Below are positions 23,586 to 29,698 of a stretch of 29,698 bases of DNA, in pieces (within the stretch, counting starts at the first letter, position 1; each line of letters opens with the position of its first letter). The stretch covers positions 1-29,698 of the forward strand of contig DAISXU010000016.1 in assembly GCA_036825655.1 (NCBI GenBank). Direction: 5' to 3'. The notes below the pieces were generated by a model. The model was not told the origin of the DNA. It ran no database searches and worked only from the letters and a program-made list of their open reading frames with translations. The DNA is from JALQTD01 sp036825655. Lineage in GTDB: Bacteria; Bacteroidota; Bacteroidia; Flavobacteriales_D; Sanyastnellaceae. The position numbers and the translations under genes were made by a program.

Positions 23586-24740
23586 TCAGGTGATTTGTAG
23601 CACGCGCCGGTAGAGGCCTTCATAGGCAGGTAACACGCGTTCGATGTGAAAGCGGTTGGCGGAATGAAGCGCCTGAATTGAATAGCGTTCCAACCGTTGA
23701 GGGTCACTGATCAAGTGCTGGCAAGCAGCAGCAAGAGCCTCCACATCACCAACTTCACAGAGCATTCCTGCTACGCCATCCTCAACCACTTCTGGAATGC
23801 CACCCGCTTTGGAAGCCACAACGGGCACTCCTGCGGCCATAGCTTCCAAGGCGGACAATCCAAAGCTCTCAGACTCTGAAGGAAGCATGAATACGTCACT
23901 GATCAGAAGGGCCTCAACAGGGTTTTTCACCTTGCCCAAAAAGTAAGTGTCTTGTTGAACCCCCAATTGTTCTGCCAGCGCCTCGGCTGATGGGCGGTCA
24001 GGCCCATCTCCTATGAAAAGCAGTTTCGCAGGTTGAGATGCTCGAACGCGCGAAAATGCAAGCACCACATCGTGGACGCGTTTCAAGGGCCTGAAGTTGG
24101 AAACGTGCGTGATGATGGGCTCACCATTTGGAGCCAATGCCCTTCGAAGGTCTTCCTTTATCGGAATTGAAAAGTGTGTTGGGCAGAAGAAATTGGGGAT
24201 CACTTCGATGTCCCGGTTCACCCCAAAGACTTCGTAAGTGTCCTTTTTTAAGCTCTCCGATACAGCCGTAACGGCATCACTTTGGTTGATGGCAAAGGCA
24301 ATGACGGGCTCGAAGGATGGGTCTCGCCCCATCAAAGTGATGTCTGTTCCGTGCAAAGTTGTGATGAACGGAACCACCAATCCCTCTTGCTTTAAAATAG
24401 ACCTCGCCGTAAATGCGGCACTGGCATGCGGAATCGCATAATGCGCATGAATGAGGTCCAACTTGTGGCTGCGGCAGACGTCAACCATTTTGCTCGCCAA
24501 CACCAATTCGTAGGGCGGATAATCGAACAGCGGGTAATCAGACACCCGCACTTCGTGGTAGAATACATTGGCATGGAAACTTCCCAGACGCGCAGGCTGA
24601 TCGTAAGTGATGAAGTGAATCTCATGCCCTTGCGAAGCCAGTGCTTTGCCCAATTCAGTAGCTACTACGCCCGATCCACCGAATGTTGGGTAGCAGACGA
24701 TTCCAATGCGCATTTTGCGCTTTACTTGCTGCTCAGTCAT
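23586..24740 (-). CDS. bshA: N-acetyl-alpha-D-glucosaminyl L-malate synthase
   Basis: First enzyme of bacillithiol synthesis: a GT4-family glycosyltransferase joining GlcNAc from UDP-GlcNAc to L-malate. 384 residues from ATG 24740; ATG 24713 would give the exact family start RIGIVCYPTFGGSGVVATELG. Visible: that glycine-rich N-terminus, IHAHYAIPHA, TTLHGTDIT, the donor-site VSNFRPLKRVHDV, FIGDGPDR and the SESESFGLSALEAMA acidic motif. Most genomes with bshA use bacillithiol as their main low-molecular-weight thiol; bshB and bshC are not in this window. Its start overlaps the end of the GH3 fusion gene by 8 nt, and the PH-like gene follows by 3 nt. Confidence 0.94.
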   Translation of the reverse strand: MTEQQVKRKMRIGIVCYPTFGGSGVVATELGKALASQGHEIHFITYDQPARLGSFHANVFYHEVRVSDYPLFDYPPYELVLASKMVDVCRSHKLDLIHAHYAIPHASAAFTARSILKQEGLVVPFITTLHGTDITLMGRDPSFEPVIAFAINQSDAVTAVSESLKKDTYEVFGVNRDIEVIPNFFCPTHFSIPIKEDLRRALAPNGEPIITHVSNFRPLKRVHDVVLAFSRVRASQPAKLLFIGDGPDRPSAEALAEQLGVQQDTYFLGKVKNPVEALLISDVFMLPSESESFGLSALEAMAAGVPVVASKAGGIPEVVEDGVAGMLCEVGDVEALAAACQHLISDPQRLERYSIQALHSANRFHIERVLPAYEGLYRRVLQIT

Positions 24741-27630
24741 GATCAAATCGTTCGGTTAAGCCGAGGGATTGGTAGATTACCCGTTGGACTTCCGTTCGCA
24801 CATTCATTTTAACAAGCTTCCAATTTTCTGCATCGGGATGCACTCGGTTGCTCAGAAAAACATAGACCAAATCCGCATCGGGATCTGCCCAGACCACCGT
24901 CCCTGTGAATCCGGTATGCCCAAAACTAGCCCAGCCTGCTTGATTGCAAGTCGGTCCTTCATCGGGTTGAGCCTCCACTCGGTCAAATCCACAGGCCTTG
25001 CGGTGCTCTGGCAAGGCGTCGACCCTCGCCGTCCAGGATTGAATGGTCTCAGCTTCCAATACGGCAGATCCCCCGTAATAACCTCCGCGAATCAACATGT
25101 AAAAAACTCGTGCGAGGTCGTAGGCATCGCTGAACAGTCCGGCGTGCCCTGCTACGCCACCAAGCATCGCCGCTCCTGGGTCATGGACGTGGCCATGGAC
25201 GGTTTGCTCACGAAACACCTGATCCTCGAACTCTGCCCATTTGAGCGGGTTGAAGCCAATGCGCTCCAGGCCCATTGGCGTGTAAAAACGCCCGGTTACA
25301 AACTCGTCAAGTTGCTGTCCTGAAAGGCCTTCCACAATGCGCAGCAACTCGTAATATCCCAAGTCACTGTACCGGTGAGTTCCAACCGGATCGATCGGGG
25401 CTCTTTTGATTTCAGCCAACATCGTATCCCGATAGCTGTCCAAGATGTAAAGGTTGTCTGCTACCTGCGTAGAGTGGGACGCGTCGGGCTCGTTCACGAA
25501 TGCCTCCGGATTTTCCATGGCTTCCAGGTAGAAGGGGATCCAAGCTTTCAATCCCGATCGGTGTGCCAAGACATCTTCCAACCGCCGATCCCCCAGTTCT
25601 GTCCCACGTAAGTCAGGGAGGTGATCGGATAGCTTGTCATTCCTTGAAAGCAGCCCATCCTCCTCGAGCGCCATCAAACAGAGGCTAGAAGCAGCCACTT
25701 TTGTAATGCTTGCCAAGTCATAGACCGCAGCAGCGTTCACAGGGGTTGTGCCATCAGTCGTGCCATATGATCCGTCATGCACAACGCGCCCGCGGTGAAC
25801 GGCGAGTACGCGGCAGCCCGGCATGGCACCTTTTTCTATGGCCTCGTCGATGATGCTGTCGATGCGGTGCGCACCTGAGAAGGGAAGATCCGAAAATCCC
25901 AAGCGCACGCCGCCCAACATAGGCAATCCCCATCCTGCAGGAAAGCCCCCTGCAGAAACAGGCAAACTACCCGTTGCCCCGATGGCTCCGGCCAGGAGCT
26001 CTGCGGATGCAATTTCTGCCATCGCTTCGTCTTCATAGGCTACCACGATGGCGTCGCTCAAGGCGGCAATGCGAGTCATGTCCTCCAACAAGTATGGCGA
26101 GCCCAATACAACAACGATGAGCGGCGGGCTCTCGGGAGCCATGGCAACTCGCGCTGCCAAATCTTCCAAACGCGCCCAATCTGAGGTGCTGACTCCATAG
26201 CTTTTGCTGACCCTTCGGTCTGTTCCACCAATGCTCACGACAAGGGCGTCACTCTGCTTGTGGTTGTTCCACCAAGCGAGCACATCATCGGGGAATGCTT
26301 GGCTCACGACCGTTGTGCTTTGCCCCATTACCGCCTGAAGCCTCTGTGCCATCGGACCTTCATGAGATCCAAGGCGCAAGACTTGTACATCATGAACACC
26401 TTGATTCAAAGGAAGCACTGCTCGGCGATTCGTAACTACGGTAAGGGCGGCCTCTAGGATGGCGCGGTGCAGGGAATCGCGTCGCACGGATCCTTGCAAA
26501 GTGGGCAGGGCAGGGGGCATTTCCTCCATTGCTCTGCACCAATGTTTGGCTTGCAGAACGCGTTTGCATTTTGCTGCGATGAAGGCGGAATCCAAGCGCC
26601 CCGATTCAATGGCTGCATGCACTTCATGCAGGACTACATCAGGAGAGGAAGGGAAGAGCAAAATGTCGTTTCCTGCGAGCAGCGCATCCACATTGGGGGT
26701 GCTGGTTTGGGCAAAATCTGCAAAACCTTTCATGCTCATGGCGTCGGTAAACACCATCCCTTCATATCCTAACTCGCCACGGAGCAAGTCGGTGACAATG
26801 GCCGAAGACAGGGTGGATGGCAGTCCTGAAGTCGGTTCTAAGTTCGGGATGTTCAAATGGGCCGCCATCATCGCCCCTACGCCGGCTTCGGCAAGCGCAC
26901 GAAAAGGCACCAGTTCAATGGAGTCGAATCGCGCTCGGTCATGTTGAAGCGTGGGCAACGTCAGGTGGGAATCCGAATCGGTGTCTCCGTGCCCAGGGAA
27001 GTGTTTTGCCGTGGCCAGAACCTGCCTTTCTTGCATGCCCATGGCATAGGCGATGCCCAGTCGAGCTACGCGCTCAGGGTCTTCACCAAAAGAACGAAAA
27101 CCGATAACGGGGTTGTTGGGGTTGGAATTGATGTCTACATCAGGTGCGAAGTTGACATGAATGCCCAAACTCCTGAGGTCCTCGGCAATGATGCGCCCCA
27201 TGCTTTGCACGAGGGTTTCATCATTCGTTGCTCCTAGGGTGATGGCCCGAGGGTATCCATGCGCATCAGAGAACCGCATGGACAACCCCCATTCTGCATC
27301 GGTAGAAACCCATAAGGGAATTTCGGAGGCTTCCTGCAAGCGTTGCATTCGCTTTCGTTGCAATTCTGGGGTGCCTTGCATGGCGATGACACCTCCGATT
27401 CCGAAGGATTGGCACCATTCTTCTTCGATGGCCCAATTTTCACTTTCTTCTCGGGAATAGACCGGAGGCATCAACAGCTGAGCCACCATGCGGTCTAACG
27501 CCATTTCTTGCATGATTGAATCGGCCCAATTCATTCCCGCGGGATCCTTCAAACAGTCAGGCACATGTTGCGATGCGGCCGGCAAAGCTGCAAACGCACC
27601 GAACAGGAGGGCCATGGCAAATCCCCTCAT
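24733..27630 (-). CDS. GH3 beta-N-acetylhexosaminidase fused to a serine hydrolase (beta-lactamase fold)
   Basis: 965 residues, exported (signal peptide ending PAAS, ~20). Domain 1 (~30-360) is NagZ-type GH3: KHFPGHGDTDSDSH (209-222) with the His/Asp acid-base loop and nucleophile Asp296 in FTDAMSM. Domain 2 (~375-580) resembles the GH3 C-terminal alpha/beta sandwich. Domain 3 (~585-955) is a class C beta-lactamase/DD-peptidase-like domain with SITK (641-644), YSD (754-756, replacing Y-x-N) and GHTGFTGT (near 915, replacing KTG). This fusion is known in Bacteroidota and is thought to act on peptidoglycan: GlcNAc release plus peptide or ester hydrolysis. The start at ATG 27630 overlaps the cmk stop (ATGA). 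Confidence 0.92.
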   Translation of the reverse strand: MRGFAMALLFGAFAALPAASQHVPDCLKDPAGMNWADSIMQEMALDRMVAQLLMPPVYSREESENWAIEEEWCQSFGIGGVIAMQGTPELQRKRMQRLQEASEIPLWVSTDAEWGLSMRFSDAHGYPRAITLGATNDETLVQSMGRIIAEDLRSLGIHVNFAPDVDINSNPNNPVIGFRSFGEDPERVARLGIAYAMGMQERQVLATAKHFPGHGDTDSDSHLTLPTLQHDRARFDSIELVPFRALAEAGVGAMMAAHLNIPNLEPTSGLPSTLSSAIVTDLLRGELGYEGMVFTDAMSMKGFADFAQTSTPNVDALLAGNDILLFPSSPDVVLHEVHAAIESGRLDSAFIAAKCKRVLQAKHWCRAMEEMPPALPTLQGSVRRDSLHRAILEAALTVVTNRRAVLPLNQGVHDVQVLRLGSHEGPMAQRLQAVMGQSTTVVSQAFPDDVLAWWNNHKQSDALVVSIGGTDRRVSKSYGVSTSDWARLEDLAARVAMAPESPPLIVVVLGSPYLLEDMTRIAALSDAIVVAYEDEAMAEIASAELLAGAIGATGSLPVSAGGFPAGWGLPMLGGVRLGFSDLPFSGAHRIDSIIDEAIEKGAMPGCRVLAVHRGRVVHDGSYGTTDGTTPVNAAAVYDLASITKVAASSLCLMALEEDGLLSRNDKLSDHLPDLRGTELGDRRLEDVLAHRSGLKAWIPFYLEAMENPEAFVNEPDASHSTQVADNLYILDSYRDTMLAEIKRAPIDPVGTHRYSDLGYYELLRIVEGLSGQQLDEFVTGRFYTPMGLERIGFNPLKWAEFEDQVFREQTVHGHVHDPGAAMLGGVAGHAGLFSDAYDLARVFYMLIRGGYYGGSAVLEAETIQSWTARVDALPEHRKACGFDRVEAQPDEGPTCNQAGWASFGHTGFTGTVVWADPDADLVYVFLSNRVHPDAENWKLVKMNVRTEVQRVIYQSLGLTERFDHD

Positions 27631-28328
27631 GCGAGTTCTTCCATTTTCCTTCGAACGATGGACAACATAAAATCCAATTGTTCATCAAGCGTCAATTCGC
27701 TGTTGTCGAGCACAATGGCGTCATCGGCTTTCCGAAGGGGGGAAGTAGCGCGTGTTGAGTCGATTCGGTCCCGTAAAAGGAGGTTTTCAAGGACTTCCTC
27801 GAAAGTGCTTTCTTTCCCAGCTGCCTTTAATTCCGCCAAACGCCGATTGGCTCGAACTTGCGAAGAAGCCGTGAGGAAGAACTTGACTTCTGCATCGGGG
27901 AGAACAACCGTGCCAATGTCCCGGCCATCCATGATCACCCCGCCCGATTCAGCCATCCGCTGCTGCAGGTTTACCAATTTCTTGCGCACTGCAGGAACAG
28001 TTGCCACTAAACTGACTCGTTTTGCCACATCCATGGCTCGGATTTCACGCTCCACGTTGACGCCATTGAGGTGGATGTTGGCCATGCCATGTGCTGGATT
28101 GAACTTGAATTGCAGGTACATCCGTTCCAATGCGGATTCCAGACCTTCGATATTGACCTCGGTGGTGGTCACCAATCGCTCCTTCATGGCAAAGAGGGTG
28201 GCTGCGCGGTACATGGCGCCTGTGTCAACATAGGTGTAATGAAGCGCTTGCGCGAGTTGTTGCGCTAACGTGCTTTTCCCCGATGAGGAATGCCCATCTA
28301 CGGCGATGTTCAGGCGTCTTCGATTCAT
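27627..28328 (-). CDS. cmk: Cytidylate kinase
   Basis: 233 residues; phosphorylates CMP and dCMP using ATP in the cytoplasm. P-loop DGHSSSGKST (~11-20), the YVDTGAMYRA nucleotide-site motif (~33-42), the MDGRDIGTVVLPDA motif (~134-147), and the Arg-rich LID with LLRDRIDSTRATSPL. The length fits bacterial Cmk. It sits 38 nt after porQ; porQ-cmk adjacency is common in T9SS-bearing Bacteroidota to my knowledge. An octamer TAACTTCG lies 4 nt before its ATG, so it may also have its own start site within the cluster. Its stop overlaps the GH3 fusion start. Confidence 0.95.
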   Translation of the reverse strand: MNRRRLNIAVDGHSSSGKSTLAQQLAQALHYTYVDTGAMYRAATLFAMKERLVTTTEVNIEGLESALERMYLQFKFNPAHGMANIHLNGVNVEREIRAMDVAKRVSLVATVPAVRKKLVNLQQRMAESGGVIMDGRDIGTVVLPDAEVKFFLTASSQVRANRRLAELKAAGKESTFEEVLENLLLRDRIDSTRATSPLRKADDAIVLDNSELTLDEQLDFMLSIVRRKMEELA

Positions 28329-28332
28329 GATG

Positions 28333-28340
28333 CGAAGTTA
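28333..28340 (-). promoter_or_regulatory. TAACTTCG, -7-like octamer 4 nt before the cmk start
   Basis: On the minus strand TAACTTCG is followed by CATC and ATG. Five of six informative bases match. It lies in the 38-nt porQ-cmk gap and would give an internal, leaderless transcript of cmk and the genes after it. Confidence 0.35.
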
Positions 28341-28366
28341 GGGTTTTGGGCATCGGATTGGTCCAT

Positions 28367-29413
28367 CTACATCCAAGCGCTCAAGGGAATGTTGACGGCT
28401 AAATGTGTGCTAGAACCAGCAAAGTTGTAAGTGTTCCTGCTCAGTCTCAATTGAAACTGCCTGACAGCGAATTGTGTCCCAATTGAAAAGCCGTTGGTTC
28501 CTGTTCTGCCGTTTGCTGCCAACTCAGCTCTGCGGCGGTAATCGAAACCGAGTTGGATGCTCAGGGCATCAGAAAGCAAGAGTTCTGCTCCAATGCCTGT
28601 GTGCCGCATGAGTTGGTCGCCAAATTGCCAAATCCCACTGGCAATGCTGTCTCCAGTGAGCGGGTCGATGGAGGGATCATAGGTCCCATCTGGTGCCAGG
28701 TTCCACTTCTGCAAATCACTCAATCGAAGGTGCAAGCGAAAAGGTGCATGGTCAAACCCTTTCACGGCCCCAACCTGTATGTTGGGTGATACCCTGCCGG
28801 ATGGTTGATTCCCACTGAATCCAATTTGAGCTCCCCACCCCGTGATCGCAGCTCCGACGGCTAAGTTTTGCTCATCGAAGGTTCCATGAATTCCTGCCTC
28901 GACAGCTAAAAGTCCTGCAGTTTCGCGGTCGAGGTTTCGAACACCTAAAATCCCTCGTGCAGCCACCCTCCAATGCGAATTGATGGACTTTGATACCGTG
29001 CTCTGTAGGAGGTTTTCACCACCACTAAAACTGCCGATTACTTGCCCTGAAGGATTGGTTTCGTTGAAGGTTCCATAGCCTGAGAATCGCGCACCTGTGG
29101 ACCAAGTCCATCCGTTTCGAGTTCCCCAGGTGTAGCCCACCGCCGAAGCACTCATCCCACCAAAATATCGGACGTGATCGAATGCAATGCGTGAAACGTT
29201 GGACGAATCAACCAAGGCAGGCGAGTAAATGCCAGCATGCGCATCTCCATCCAAACTGGCAACCAACCTCCCGCCAAGACCAGCAGATCGAGGGTCTGTT
29301 GGTACCTCAAATACAGTCCAAGGGCTCACTTGAGAAAATGCCTCAGAATGGCAAACGAAGAGGACGAGGAATGTGCATGCACATTTCCAGGAGATTAGCT
29401 GGGTCTTAATCAT
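28367..29413 (-). CDS. porQ: Type IX secretion system protein PorQ
   Basis: 348 residues. An outer-membrane beta-barrel-like protein of the type IX secretion system, related to the PorV/PorP group in fold. Signal peptide ends EAFSQ (~28). Then comes the family N-terminus with TDPRSAGLGGRLVASLDGDAHAG, broken here by SPALV. Alternating hydrophobic/polar strands end in aromatic residues, and the C-terminus NIPLSAWM is barrel-like. PorQ is needed for attachment or release of T9SS cargo in studied species. Its ATG overlaps the lon stop by one base (TAATG), so it is translated right after Lon. Two predicted T9SS cargoes lie in the same window. Confidence 0.9.
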   Translation of the reverse strand: MIKTQLISWKCACTFLVLFVCHSEAFSQVSPWTVFEVPTDPRSAGLGGRLVASLDGDAHAGIYSPALVDSSNVSRIAFDHVRYFGGMSASAVGYTWGTRNGWTWSTGARFSGYGTFNETNPSGQVIGSFSGGENLLQSTVSKSINSHWRVAARGILGVRNLDRETAGLLAVEAGIHGTFDEQNLAVGAAITGWGAQIGFSGNQPSGRVSPNIQVGAVKGFDHAPFRLHLRLSDLQKWNLAPDGTYDPSIDPLTGDSIASGIWQFGDQLMRHTGIGAELLLSDALSIQLGFDYRRRAELAANGRTGTNGFSIGTQFAVRQFQLRLSRNTYNFAGSSTHLAVNIPLSAWM

Positions 29414-29698
29414 TACATTTCAAGTAGTGAGGAATTCGCCTGCTCTTTGAGCAGGGCACGTTGCAACACTTCCGACATGGTTTCCACATAAGTAAACCTC
29501 AATCCCTTGAGGTACTTTGGGTCGATGTCCTCTACATCTTGTCGATTCGATTCGCAGAGCATGATTTCTTTGATGCCTGCTCGTTTTGCGGCCAGAATTT
29601 TCTCCTTGATTCCGCCAACGGGTAACACCCTTCCTCGCAATGTTATTTCGCCTGTCATGGCCAAGTCATTTTTCACTGGACGATCAAGGGCAAGTGAC
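29413..29698 (-). CDS. lon: ATP-dependent protease Lon, C-terminal end (partial)
   Basis: The last 94 codons of a gene that runs off the right edge; the frame is open to 29698. The stretch SLALDRPVKNDLAMTGEITLRG (in two parts) is the Lon protease domain after the catalytic Ser, which is outside the window. The catalytic Lys is in VGGIKEKILAAKRAG. Lon degrades misfolded and regulatory proteins. The GTG at 29676 is not the start. It is the first visible gene of the six-gene minus-strand cluster. Confidence 0.95.
   Translation of the reverse strand, partial: SLALDRPVKNDLAMTGEITLRGRVLPVGGIKEKILAAKRAGIKEIMLCESNRQDVEDIDPKYLKGLRFTYVETMSEVLQRALLKEQANSSLLEM

Overview
The window reads as a compact, gene-dense chromosome segment of a Bacteroidota bacterium, probably Flavobacteriales-like; I cannot name the family. 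The grounds are: PorQ and two proteins with type IX secretion (T9SS) C-terminal signals, one type A and one type B; a DUF4494 protein; BshA of bacillithiol synthesis; a NagZ-type GH3/serine-hydrolase fusion; and several matches to the Bacteroidota -7 promoter element TAnnTTTG. There is no mobile element, CRISPR array, rRNA or gene-free stretch over 300 bases.

Layout. 1-62: a tRNA-Lys(TTT) cut by the window edge. 242-5002 (+): a small secreted protein, a CUB/PKD/P-domain protein exported by T9SS, and a UPF1/IGHMBP2-like helicase, tightly spaced. 5006-7593: DUF4494 (-), isoaspartyl methyltransferase pcm (+), and a transaldolase/YrdC-family pair (-). 7653-12180 (+): a DksA-like zinc-finger protein, a lipoprotein overlapping a polyprenyl-phosphate sugar transferase, an OmpA-family protein and an FAH-family hydrolase. 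12214-14862 (-): clpB, divergent from shikimate kinase aroK (14977-15489, +). 15450-17434 (-): a TrmA/RlmD-family methyltransferase overlapping a PyrR-like phosphoribosyltransferase. 17476-18779 (+): an endonuclease/exonuclease/phosphatase-family gene broken by one in-frame TGA, then 3-dehydroquinate dehydratase aroQ. 18766-22943 (-): a lipoprotein overlapping a 1161-residue T9SS cargo with an alpha/beta-hydrolase and probable beta-helix. 23007-29698 (-): a tight cluster lon (partial), porQ, cmk, GH3/beta-lactamase fusion, bshA, PH-like membrane protein.

How the genes fit together. PorQ belongs to the machinery that exports the two T9SS cargoes. The sugar transferase, OmpA protein and GH3 fusion concern envelope and surface polysaccharide. 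Lon, ClpB, Pcm and BshA are protein-quality and redox maintenance. AroK and AroQ are shikimate-pathway enzymes. Many genes overlap or nearly touch.

The most interesting signal is not a gene. A TAnnTTTG-like octamer, usually with C in the second n, sits 2-6 bases (mostly exactly 4) before the start codon of about ten genes. This suggests leaderless or near-leaderless mRNAs as a common mode here. Other points are the nonsense codon in the EEP gene, an RlmD-like enzyme whose iron-sulfur cysteines are replaced, the two-gene lipoprotein/T9SS hydrolase module, and two 7-bp hairpins over possible start codons.
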